Of a stretch of 13,921 nt of DNA, positions 6,540 through 12,548 are shown one piece after another. Position numbers and translations under genes: made by a program. This stretch comes from CAYVOV01 sp964453525 (GTDB lineage: Bacteria > Chloroflexota > Dehalococcoidia > Dehalococcoidales > UBA2162), in NCBI GenBank assembly GCA_964453525.1, contig CAYVOV010000036.1:1-13921 (forward strand). Direction: 5' to 3'. The notes under the pieces are model-generated. The model saw nothing but the letters and a program-made list of their open reading frames with translations, did no database searches and was not told where the DNA came from. Numbering within the stretch: the first letter of the stretch is position 1; the number at the start of each line of letters is the position of its first letter.

Positions 6540-7046
6540 TTATCTGTTTTCGCATGCCTCTTCTATAGCATCCATTATTCCATTGGCATTCCATTGTATC
6601 GGCTTTACACCCAAGCTTTCTAAAGCTTTAGGGATGTTTCTTGGTGGTTGATCTCCTTGGTATACTGCAACTATTCCCTTACCGAGATTAACACTTTCAT
6701 TAATTTCCCAGTCGACCCAAGGACTCTCAGCTGAATTATCCGTTAAATATACTATGGTAACCGAGGCTTGTCGGATTCTTTCACGTATACCCCTCTTTAT
6801 ATATTCAGCTCTTTCACTATCAAATGGTTCTTTTAGTGAAAAGTCATTAAATTCTAAGGGAATATTATCATTCTTAGCTTGACCCCTGAGCAAATTAACC
6901 AGTGCCAGATCAGCAGAATCAAAGCTAATAAAGACATTTCTTCTGACAGGTTGTGTGCCAGATCTTAAAGCATCTCTTGCTGTATCGGCCATCCTGTCAT
7001 AGTACTCATCAGGACGACTATTTCTATGACTACTTCCACCACCCAT
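6540..7046 (-). CDS. TIR domain protein with Gly-rich MGGGSS N-terminus
   Basis: The product has 168 residues. The start at ATG 7046 is firm: AAGGAGG lies nine bases upstream in the gap after queC, whereas the longer reading overlaps queC. It begins MGGGSSHRNSRPDEYYDRMA, a flexible Gly/Ser-rich tip followed by a helix. The TIR domain is at about residues 36-160: NVFISFDSADLALVNLLR, SLKEPFDSERAEYIKRGI, ASVTIVYLTDNSAESPW and VDWEINESVNLGKGIVAVY. Glu114 in W-V-D-W-E is the candidate catalytic residue for NAD cleavage. The protein is soluble, with no membrane segment. Placed directly after the QueC-like gene, it occupies the slot of a modification substrate. Inference: the exposed N-terminal glycine is the acceptor of a 7-deazaguanine-type base, by analogy with the CD-NTase in type IV CBASS. 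Confidence 0.87.
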   Translation of the reverse strand: MGGGSSHRNSRPDEYYDRMADTARDALRSGTQPVRRNVFISFDSADLALVNLLRGQAKNDNIPLEFNDFSLKEPFDSERAEYIKRGIRERIRQASVTIVYLTDNSAESPWVDWEINESVNLGKGIVAVYQGDQPPRNIPKALESLGVKPIQWNANGIMDAIEEACENR

Positions 7047-7068
7047 AATTAAAGGCCTCCTTTTACTA

Positions 7069-7656
7069 TCAACTAATATCCATAACCTCGCGGCATGAAA
7101 TGCATTCTCCGCAAGGCGGGTCAGTTCCAGCATGACATGAATAAGTATCAGTAATTCCTTTTCTTTTCGCGAGTTCTAAAACATCTGATTTACTAAATTT
7201 CATCAGTGGGGCAACTAGATGGACATCATAATTCAAGCTTAATTTAAATAAGCTGGCCGCCTGTCCGAGGAATTCTGATGTTTGATCTGGGAATATATGC
7301 GTCTCCTCTGACAGTAGTCCTATTGCAACAGCATTTGAATTAGTAGAATATGCGTATGCACAGCCAGCTAGTAAGAAGAGTAGGTTTCGCCCTGGTAAAA
7401 AGGCATCTTCATTAACACGCATGGTCGCTTTTGTTAACCCTGATGGTATTAGCTCTCCATAACCCTTCAAGTTTATTTTTGTAGGAGGTGGTAAGTCTAA
7501 CTTATCATGCACATACATACATGCACGCCATTCACGATCAAAACATATCTGGCCATAATCAACAAATAATGGAAACTGCGTTATGCCTTCCTCTTTAGCG
7601 AGTAAAGATACAAGTGTTGAATCAACTCCACCCGAAACAAGCGTAACTATGCTCAT
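7069..7656 (-). CDS. QueC-like protein (PP-loop 7-deazaguanine enzyme of a defence system)
   Basis: The product has 195 residues from the ATG at 7656, which overlaps the preceding stop by one base (TAATG), so the two genes are translationally coupled. A PP-loop SGGVDS is at residues 8-13, DYGQ at 33-36 and FLPGRNLLFLLAGCAYAY at 87-104. IFPDQTSEF at 121-129 corresponds to the QueC D-x-x-x-x-F region. The zinc site C174...C182-G-E-C185-x-x-C188 is complete. QueC makes preQ0 from CDG with ATP and ammonia. Paralogues in defence loci (Cap9 of type IV CBASS, QatC of Qat) use the same chemistry for other ends. No queD, queE or queF is present, so this is not a queuosine biosynthesis operon. Substrate supply from the host pathway, or direct conjugation of CDG to a protein partner, is inferred. 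Confidence 0.88.
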   Translation of the reverse strand: MSIVTLVSGGVDSTLVSLLAKEEGITQFPLFVDYGQICFDREWRACMYVHDKLDLPPPTKINLKGYGELIPSGLTKATMRVNEDAFLPGRNLLFLLAGCAYAYSTNSNAVAIGLLSEETHIFPDQTSEFLGQAASLFKLSLNYDVHLVAPLMKFSKSDVLELAKRKGITDTYSCHAGTDPPCGECISCREVMDIS

Positions 7657-8375
7657 TATGCAAACTCTTGTTGAAATACTCTCATGACTACCCATATTGC
7701 CCTATCAAGGTAGGAGAGTTTAAACTTAATATCCTTTGCGTATCTCTGTAATATACTTTCGATTAGCTCATATGTCTTGAGTTTAGATATGGCTTTAGGT
7801 ATTTTGGATATAAAATTATGCAATATCATATAGTGAAGTACGTGAGAATCAAGAATAGCAAGATCATCAGTGTATTTTATATTTCGTAAAAATAGACTTG
7901 CTTGTTTGGGGCCTATACCAACAGTAGTAGCAATAATTTTGGAACGAGTAGTCATTGGATCATCTAAAGCAGTTAATATATTTTTCAGGGAATTTTTCGC
8001 GCCATATATTAGCTCCGCAGTTCTGTAAATGTGATTTGCTCTTACACGATAATACCGATACTTTCTTCCTAGCCCTGCAGATTTAAACGGTGGAAATATC
8101 GGTAATGAAAGAGTATGGGCAATATTATCTTCTAAATCACTGGAGATTTTTCTAATATTTGTAACATCCAATAAACCTACAGAGTCAAGATGGCTCGCTG
8201 CGGCTTGGGCATGCTCAAAAGATACTTGGCTTCCTAAAATACAGGATACCAATTCGTACCATAATGTATGCTCATCTAGTTCTCGCCATGTTAGTAGAGA
8301 TTCATCGTTTATAGCTTCTTCATATACTTTAAATACCGCACGTTCAAGCCACATAGCTGTATTTGTCTTTATCAT
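7656..8375 (-). CDS. Ogg/HhH-GPD-family DNA glycosylase-like protein (type IV CBASS OGG type)
   Basis: The product has 239 residues from the ATG at 8375, directly abutting the TGT stop, with AGGAG ten bases upstream. The helix-hairpin-helix is VGIGPKQASLFLRN (152-165), followed by LAILDSHVL (172-180). K157 and D176 match the catalytic lysine and aspartate of Ogg2-type 8-oxoguanine glycosylase/lyases. ELVSCILGSQVSFEHA (41-56) is the usual first conserved block of the superfamily. In type IV CBASS this family accompanies the TGT- and QueC-like genes. Possible roles are recognition or removal of a modified guanine, or binding of a 7-deazaguanine-like base with the Schiff-base lysine. The intact K/D pair argues for an active enzyme. 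What it acts on cannot be read from the sequence. Confidence 0.82.
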   Translation of the reverse strand: MIKTNTAMWLERAVFKVYEEAINDESLLTWRELDEHTLWYELVSCILGSQVSFEHAQAAASHLDSVGLLDVTNIRKISSDLEDNIAHTLSLPIFPPFKSAGLGRKYRYYRVRANHIYRTAELIYGAKNSLKNILTALDDPMTTRSKIIATTVGIGPKQASLFLRNIKYTDDLAILDSHVLHYMILHNFISKIPKAISKLKTYELIESILQRYAKDIKFKLSYLDRAIWVVMRVFQQEFA

Positions 8376-9434
8376 TTAAGGTACTCCTGAAAGTTGTTTA
8401 AGCCATCTATCGCAAAATGTTTTACTGAGATATTTTCTAGCTTTGTCTAAAATGGAACCGTCGCTAATTGAATTTTGAATACTAGTCATCCATTTCCGAT
8501 AGAATATAAGATTATGAATAAAAGTCGCATGTTCGTAAGGTAGATCAGGCATAAAATCGAAAGGAGGTTTTTCTTCGAATAACTCACGCTGTTGGAAATG
8601 ATATAGTAAACTAGTATTGTGATCGACTGTTGTTTGGCACCACTCCAATCCATCAAAACTATCTGCTCCACAAATAGAGTAAATTAGTATTGATAACGGA
8701 TTTCCTGTACCGAGAAGATGTATTGGATAATATTGCCCCGTTTTGTCTAATGCCTTGCGAATATTCAATAGAGTTCTCGATCTTTCAATTATGCCGTTTC
8801 CAAGTTCTCGCTCTGGTATAGCTAGTAGTAGAGGTTGGAGCCTCTCAGTAATCTGTATTGACAACTCCGGGAAAATATCTTGGTTTCCATGTATGATAGG
8901 TATTATAGTTGCTGCCTCAGCTTTCGACTGCGACGAAATAACAGAATGTTCCACTACATTGGCTATTGTTGCTACTTCTTCATACTCATCCTGTTTATCA
9001 AAGCAAAAAGCTAAATGATAAGATTCTTGAGTAAGGATAGAATGGAAATTCTCTATATTCCATGAATTGTTTCCTTTCCAATAGCTCTCATAATTACCAC
9101 TATCAAGTAGGATCAATTGTCCCTGTTTTAATGCGCGCTCCAGCAGGGCATGTAATTTCTCTCGCTGGTATTCATTTGCATAATATATATCAAACGCAGA
9201 AATGAGAAATTGAGGATAGTTAATACTAACCAGTATTCGAAGATACTCTATGGGCTCGAGGTTAGCTTTGACGCTAGAAATGGATGGGAATAATGAAGGC
9301 AAAGAAAGAGTAAGCCCTGAGATCGATAACCATGACTGTCTTATTTGATCCCTATTTGGTAGCTCCATATTATAAATGTCCCAATTTATTGTTAATTTGT
9401 AGTAACTGTATCCCTCCTCGTTATGGTCTGTCAA
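8376..9434 (-). CDS. TGT-like transglycosylase (Cap10/DpdA-type, no zinc site), first gene of the operon
   Basis: The product has 352 residues if TTG 9434 is used. The tRNA-guanine transglycosylase barrel shows ILLDSGNYESYW (108-119, D111 like the substrate-binding Asp of TGT), FCFDKQDE (143-150) and IPIIHGNQD (178-186). It continues with LGTGNP (241-246) and CGADSFDGLEW (255-265), where D261 is in the position of the nucleophilic Asp. A HNLIFYRKW helix (307-315) also matches TGT. The CxCxxC...H zinc site of true TGTs is missing, so it is a remodelled paralogue, like DpdA and the TGT-like protein of type IV CBASS. The start is doubtful: TTG 9434 has no ribosome binding site and coincides with a TTGACA hexamer, while ATG 9368 would give 330 residues. 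A GAGGAGGG lies inside codons 6-8 without a start behind it. Inferred role: transfer or exchange of a deazaguanine base on a protein or nucleic-acid partner. Confidence 0.82.
   Translation of the reverse strand: MTDHNEEGYSYYKLTINWDIYNMELPNRDQIRQSWLSISGLTLSLPSLFPSISSVKANLEPIEYLRILVSINYPQFLISAFDIYYANEYQREKLHALLERALKQGQLILLDSGNYESYWKGNNSWNIENFHSILTQESYHLAFCFDKQDEYEEVATIANVVEHSVISSQSKAEAATIIPIIHGNQDIFPELSIQITERLQPLLLAIPERELGNGIIERSRTLLNIRKALDKTGQYYPIHLLGTGNPLSILIYSICGADSFDGLEWCQTTVDHNTSLLYHFQQRELFEEKPPFDFMPDLPYEHATFIHNLIFYRKWMTSIQNSISDGSILDKARKYLSKTFCDRWLKQLSGVP
9405..9434 (-). promoter_or_regulatory. Possible promoter overlapping the TGT-like gene start
   Basis: On the minus strand a perfect TTGACA (9434-9429) is followed after 18 bases by TACAGT, four of six matches to TATAAT. 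If used, transcription would begin near 9398 and translation would have to start at ATG 9368, not at the TTG that overlaps the -35. The competing reading is that the frame is coding here and the hexamer is fortuitous. Confidence 0.3.
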
Positions 9435-9498
9435 TATTAATAGGAAACAACGGAATCAGATAACATTTCATCTTTTTGTTAAGGAAAATCAAGCAAAC

Positions 9499-9552
9499 CA
9501 GGCAAAGGAGAATTCAGACCTGAAAGCTCTATATTTTGAATTATTCGGGCTA
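9499..9552 (+). pseudogene. Coding remnant, left copy of a diverged direct repeat
   Basis: This 54-base stretch matches 12839-12892 at 44 positions. The first four differences fall every third base, and the shared frame reads KENSDLKALYFELFGL here against NENSALKVLYIELLGL there. That pattern shows that both descend from the same protein-coding sequence. Here the frame stays open to TAG at 9598-9600 but then diverges from the other copy, and no start codon with a ribosome binding site is visible upstream. The motif EN-x-ALK-x-LY-x-EL-x-G recalls the ENPA...LY.EFLG tail of [FeFe]-hydrogenase small-subunit domains, but the match is too short to claim. Confidence 0.5.
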
Positions 9553-9610
9553 ACGAGAGTTGTAGTTGCCCATCCATTCATCCCTGTATTTCCTGTCTAG
9601 CCTTCACTCA

Positions 9611-10744
9611 TCATCGGAATAACATCAAATATTCTTCAAAGCTGAACACGCGGTTCCGCTGGTATCCAGTGGTCTCAGTAAGGATGCCGGCGGTCAGGAA
9701 TACCTGTGCCAAGTCATTGGCAGCCTTAGGAGAAAGCCCGGTAGCCTGCTGCACATCCTTCACAGTCATTACCGGCTGGGAGAAAAGCGCTTGCAAAAGG
9801 ACTGCGCCCTGCTTGGCGCGTTTGCCCATCGTCATGATTTTCTCCCGCTCGATGGCCGTCTTTAATTCAATAATGCGGTGCAGAGTAGCCACTCCGTTTT
9901 CCCCCGTCTGTATCACTCCTGTCAGGAAGAACTTGAGCCATTGCGTCAAATCGTTCTTGGTCCTGACAAGTTCCAGGTTGTCGTAATACAGGTTCTTGTT
10001 CTTCTCGAAGAAGTCGGAAAGATAGAGCAGCGGCTTCTCCAATACGCCGGAGCTGACCAAGTACAGTGTAATCAGCAGTCGACCAATCCTGCCGTTACCG
10101 TCGAGAAATGGGTGGATGGTCTCGAACTGGTAATGAGCAATAGCAATACGGATAAGATGTGGAATCCTGATATCCGTGTTATGCAAAAACTTTTCGAGGT
10201 CGGCCAGCAGGTCAGGCAGCTCTGTATGCGCCGGCGGAATGAATACCGCATCGTCTAAGCTGGCGCCGCCGATCCAGTTCTGCGACGTTCTGAACTCCCC
10301 CGGGGTCTTGTGTTCGCCGCGCCCGCTCGAGAGCAGGATTTTGTGGGTATTCCTGATCAACCGGTTGGAAAGTGGCAAAGTTTTAAGTTCTTCGATAGCG
10401 GTATTCATCGCGGTCACGTAGTTATTTACCTCGCGCCAGTCATCCCGCTTTTCAGGGTTGATTTCTCTTTCCTCAGCAACAGCCTCTTCGATGTTGGTAT
10501 GCGTTCCCTCAATCCGGCTGGACGTGACTGCTTCTTTGACGACATGCATCTTGATAAACATATCCGGGTCGGGGACAAACCGTGAAAAGGAGTTCAACTC
10601 CCCGAGCTTCAAAGAAGCCCTTTCCAACAGCTCATTGATACTCTCGTCCGTCCAGACGAACGGATGGTTTATTTTTTCCGGCAGGAAATACTGATACCGG
10701 TTGCCTTTCCGCCAGATTCCCGCCTTAAATTCTGAGATATCCAT
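9611..10744 (-). CDS. Fic-family adenylyltransferase with C-terminal winged helix
   Basis: The product has 377 residues from the ATG at 10744, with a GGGAAAAGG-type ribosome binding site. The N-terminal Fic_N-type domain (residues 1-85) ends in SSRIEGT, the [S/T]xxxE[G/N] inhibitory helix motif of class II Fic proteins (S75, E79, G80). The Fic core holds HPFLDGNGRIGR at 211-222, with the catalytic His211, phosphate-binding Gly/Asn and Arg222 all intact. The C-terminal segment (about 305-377) is a winged-helix domain (VLLQALFSQPVMTVKDVQ..TGLSPKAANDLAQ), common in Fic proteins of this length. The enzyme is expected to transfer AMP from ATP to a hydroxyl of a target protein and to be self-inhibited. 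The gene has its own promoter and a palindromic operator upstream (10776-10831), consistent with autoregulation through the winged helix. It is GC-richer than the operon to its left. Confidence 0.92.
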   Translation of the reverse strand: MDISEFKAGIWRKGNRYQYFLPEKINHPFVWTDESINELLERASLKLGELNSFSRFVPDPDMFIKMHVVKEAVTSSRIEGTHTNIEEAVAEEREINPEKRDDWREVNNYVTAMNTAIEELKTLPLSNRLIRNTHKILLSSGRGEHKTPGEFRTSQNWIGGASLDDAVFIPPAHTELPDLLADLEKFLHNTDIRIPHLIRIAIAHYQFETIHPFLDGNGRIGRLLITLYLVSSGVLEKPLLYLSDFFEKNKNLYYDNLELVRTKNDLTQWLKFFLTGVIQTGENGVATLHRIIELKTAIEREKIMTMGKRAKQGAVLLQALFSQPVMTVKDVQQATGLSPKAANDLAQVFLTAGILTETTGYQRNRVFSFEEYLMLFR

Positions 10745-10775
10745 TAGAGCCTTTTCCCTACATTATGGATTTACT

Positions 10776-10805
10776 TATTTTACTTTATACTACTAAGGTA
10801 AAATA
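10776..10805. promoter_or_regulatory. Palindromic operator of the Fic promoter
   Basis: TATTTTAC (10776-10783) and GTAAAATA (10798-10805) are perfect inverted eight-base arms whose starts are 22 bases apart, two helical turns. The right arm overlaps the -10 hexamer and the left arm the start of the transcript, so a bound dimer would block initiation. The winged helix of the Fic protein or the neighbouring wHTH protein are the obvious candidates to bind. Confidence 0.6.
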
Positions 10806-10831
10806 TAGCGTTTTATAATTTACTTTGTCAA
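10802..10831 (-). promoter_or_regulatory. Promoter of the Fic gene
   Basis: On the minus strand a perfect TTGACA (10831-10826) and TATATT (10807-10802, five of six) are separated by 18 bases. The -35 lies in the last codons of the upstream nucleotidyltransferase gene. The expected transcription start is near 10795, about 50 bases before the fic ATG. Confidence 0.72.
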
Positions 10832-11428
10832 TACCGTGTTCTTGCCGGAGAGTCCTTGTAGAGTGTTTTGGTCACCTACTAGGAATATCTTCTGATCATC
10901 GAGCACAGTTGTTACAAAATAATGGTCTTCCTTTACCTTCTTTTTGAATTCAGCGATCGGATAGACAACAGAGTTGATTTCGCGTCTTAGTTTTTCTTCA
11001 GCGGGATGCAGAAGCGAAATAACCTTTTCAAATGAGACTGTCCCAACCACCATCACATCTATATCACTTCTTCTATGTTCGTTGCCTGTGGCGATTGAAC
11101 CGAATATGAAAGCTACTCTTATCTGCTTTTGGACTGGTGCTAGTGCTGAATGTAGGACATCAGCTATGCCGACGGTCTTAATACTCAAACCGTGTAGCTC
11201 ATTAAAAATGGGGCTCTCCCGGTTTGCTTGATAATACTTTTGTATTCCTTCCATCGTTGAGACCAAGATGCCAATCTTCTCGAGACGGACCAGCTCACGG
11301 CTTACATTGGTGGAATCCTCTTTCACCAATGATGTTAGCTGACGGACATAGTAACGCTCATCAGGGTGACTAAACAACCATCCCATCACTTTTGCCCTGA
11401 GCTTTGAACCTAATAGTGTTTCTAGCAA
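10820..11428 (-). CDS. Winged-helix regulator fused to a minimal nucleotidyltransferase (MNT-type)
   Basis: The product has 202 residues from TTG 11428 (MLETLLGSKLRAKVMGWLF...). The longer reading from TTG 11503 is rejected because it would start at the -35 of the promoter. Residues 5-70 are an ArsR-like winged helix (SKLRAKVMGWLFSHP, then STNVSRELVRLEKIGIL as the recognition region). Residues of about 95-190 form a Pol-beta-type nucleotidyltransferase core with FIFGSIATGNEHRRSDIDVMVVG (108-129), where G110-S111 and D122/D124 are the nucleotide- and metal-binding positions. The family includes antitoxins that AMPylate HEPN toxins, but no HEPN gene is evident here. Palindromes at the promoter suggest that it represses itself. 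It is not a CD-NTase: it is too small and has the wrong motif context. The ribosome binding site for TTG 11428 is poor (GCAAGCAAG). Confidence 0.8.
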   Translation of the reverse strand: MLETLLGSKLRAKVMGWLFSHPDERYYVRQLTSLVKEDSTNVSRELVRLEKIGILVSTMEGIQKYYQANRESPIFNELHGLSIKTVGIADVLHSALAPVQKQIRVAFIFGSIATGNEHRRSDIDVMVVGTVSFEKVISLLHPAEEKLRREINSVVYPIAEFKKKVKEDHYFVTTVLDDQKIFLVGDQNTLQGLSGKNTVLTK

Positions 11429-11513
11429 CTTGCTTGCAGTGTTATTTACTGCTATCGCAGTAATATATACTGCATTATACTCTATAAAATGAATCCTGAG
11501 CAAGACACTTGCT
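11424..11513. promoter_or_regulatory. Array of palindromic operators at the wHTH-nucleotidyltransferase promoter
   Basis: There are two 17-base palindromes, GCAGTGTTATTTACTGC (11436-11452) and GCAGTAATATATACTGC (11457-11473). They are separated by four bases, so their centres are 21 bases apart, two helical turns. Flanking them are a second palindrome type, AGCAAGACACTTGCT (11499-11513) over the -35, and AGCAACTTGCT (11424-11434) over the TTG start codon. The symmetry and phasing are those of a cooperative repressor site. The encoded winged-helix protein is the likely ligand. Confidence 0.75.
11474..11503 (-). promoter_or_regulatory. Promoter of the wHTH-nucleotidyltransferase gene
   Basis: A perfect TATAAT lies at 11479-11474 on the minus strand. 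A weak TTGCTC is at 11503-11498, 18 bases upstream. The predicted start near 11467 falls inside the first 17-base operator. This places the true start codon downstream, at TTG 11428. Confidence 0.65.
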
Positions 11514-11558
11514 GCATGATTGAAAGGAAGATCTTAAATTAATATGTTCTGAAACAAC

Positions 11559-12398
11559 TCATGCTTTCTCCAACGATGGCAGAACCTTCTCCAAATACTC
11601 TTGCCAGTACCCTTCATCATCACCAACTATATGGTGCAGCCAGGAATACATCATCAGTATTTCGAACTCTTGTTTCCTTCGTCTGGTAAAAGATTTCTTG
11701 GGCATTTTTACATATAGTGAATTGAGGTTAAACAGGTTCCTTCCCTGCTTGAAATCGTAATCATACTTCATCCAGGGATCACCGGTCTCTATTTTGTGGG
11801 TAGACGGCCATAGGTCCTGATGGTCCCAGAAATAGTTTACCCAATTGTCAGCGAAAGCCATAATATTGACTCTATTTTTAATCCACGCATTGTTAATCCA
11901 ATCATTAATATCTTCAGAGAAAAACGGCAACTCTGATGGCCAGGCTTGTTGACTCCGTATTCGATGATAATCTTTGATGAACAGGAATAGCATTTCGGTC
12001 TGGTCTCTAAGGAAGGGATATTTTTTAATCAATTTGGAATAACAATCGTATGATAGGCTTCTGAATTCTTGCTCCGTGTCGAAAAGGAAGAAGAACACAT
12101 TTTGATCGAGTATGAAGCCGATAGCTCTGTTTACGTAGCTCCCATGGTCAGTGTTAATTCCCACAAGCCAATCTTGAATCTCCGGGTCGTATTCGCGTAG
12201 CTGTTTACGATATTTTTCGATTTTTTCAGCTTCTAATACCGTTTTATTTTCTGCAGCCGTGATATCCAGGTAGTTGTTGAAATATTCAAAGACGTAATTA
12301 ACACAAGTCCTCAGGTTTTCTGCACGGGCGCCGACGTCAAATTCATTGAGCCGATCCTCTTTTTTGCGACGAGCAATGTAGTCTTCAAACTTTAACAT
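11559..12398 (-). CDS. Hypothetical protein, 279 residues, family not recognised
   Basis: The start at ATG 12398 is secure: AAAGGAG is seven bases upstream. The protein is acidic to neutral and unusually rich in Trp, Tyr and Phe (for example WINNAWIKNRVNIMAFADNWVNYFWDHQDLW at about 167-197, cited here only for its Trp content). It is mostly helical by eye, with charged ends (N-terminal RRKKEDR, and SFTRRRKQEFE near residue 240). There is no signal peptide, no clear membrane segment (VFFFLF at about 105 is too short) and no known catalytic motif. It lies 130 bases upstream of the wHTH-nucleotidyltransferase gene on the same strand, but that gene has its own promoter. A toxin or target paired with the nucleotidyltransferase or Fic is possible by position only. 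Confidence 0.75.
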   Translation of the reverse strand: MLKFEDYIARRKKEDRLNEFDVGARAENLRTCVNYVFEYFNNYLDITAAENKTVLEAEKIEKYRKQLREYDPEIQDWLVGINTDHGSYVNRAIGFILDQNVFFFLFDTEQEFRSLSYDCYSKLIKKYPFLRDQTEMLFLFIKDYHRIRSQQAWPSELPFFSEDINDWINNAWIKNRVNIMAFADNWVNYFWDHQDLWPSTHKIETGDPWMKYDYDFKQGRNLFNLNSLYVKMPKKSFTRRRKQEFEILMMYSWLHHIVGDDEGYWQEYLEKVLPSLEKA

Positions 12399-12447
12399 TT
12401 TATCTCCTTTGGGAATGACTATTTCCCCATATGTTTCTCATCTTGGA

Positions 12448-12503
12448 GACAGATGTCAATGTTTGTTGAGTGATAGATGGAATAGCCCCGTTGACATCCT
12501 GTC
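12448..12503. promoter_or_regulatory. Divergent promoter region with a shared inverted repeat
   Basis: GACAGATGTCAA (12448-12459) and TTGACATCCTGTC (12491-12503) are inverted copies differing by one inserted base. Each contains a TTGACA reading outward: minus strand 12459-12454 toward the 279-residue gene, plus strand 12491-12496 toward the ribbon-helix-helix gene. A regulator bound at both copies would control both directions. The small ribbon-helix-helix protein is the natural candidate. Confidence 0.55.
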
Positions 12504-12519
12504 TGGTCATTGTTACATT
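12491..12519 (+). promoter_or_regulatory. Promoter of the ribbon-helix-helix gene
   Basis: TTGACA (12491-12496), an exact 17-base spacer and TACATT (12514-12519, four of six) lie 30 bases upstream of the ATG at 12549. The spacing is ideal. Confidence 0.65.
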
Positions 12520-12548
12520 GGGGATACACGCTTTAAAGAGGATATGGC

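Noticed and set aside
7069..9434. Queuosine or preQ1 biosynthesis operon
   Set aside because: QueD, QueE and QueF are absent, the TGT lacks its zinc site, and TIR genes follow in the same operon.
9669..10694. Several plus-strand frames of 78-126 codons
   Set aside because: They are shadows antisense to the Fic gene, which carries the intact HPFLDGNGRIGR motif.
10820..11503. Possible CD-NTase that would make the locus ordinary type IV CBASS
   Set aside because: The protein is a 202-residue winged helix plus minimal nucleotidyltransferase with the short GS...SDID motif. It lacks the size and helical core of CD-NTases and sits in a separate, separately regulated unit beyond the coding remnant.
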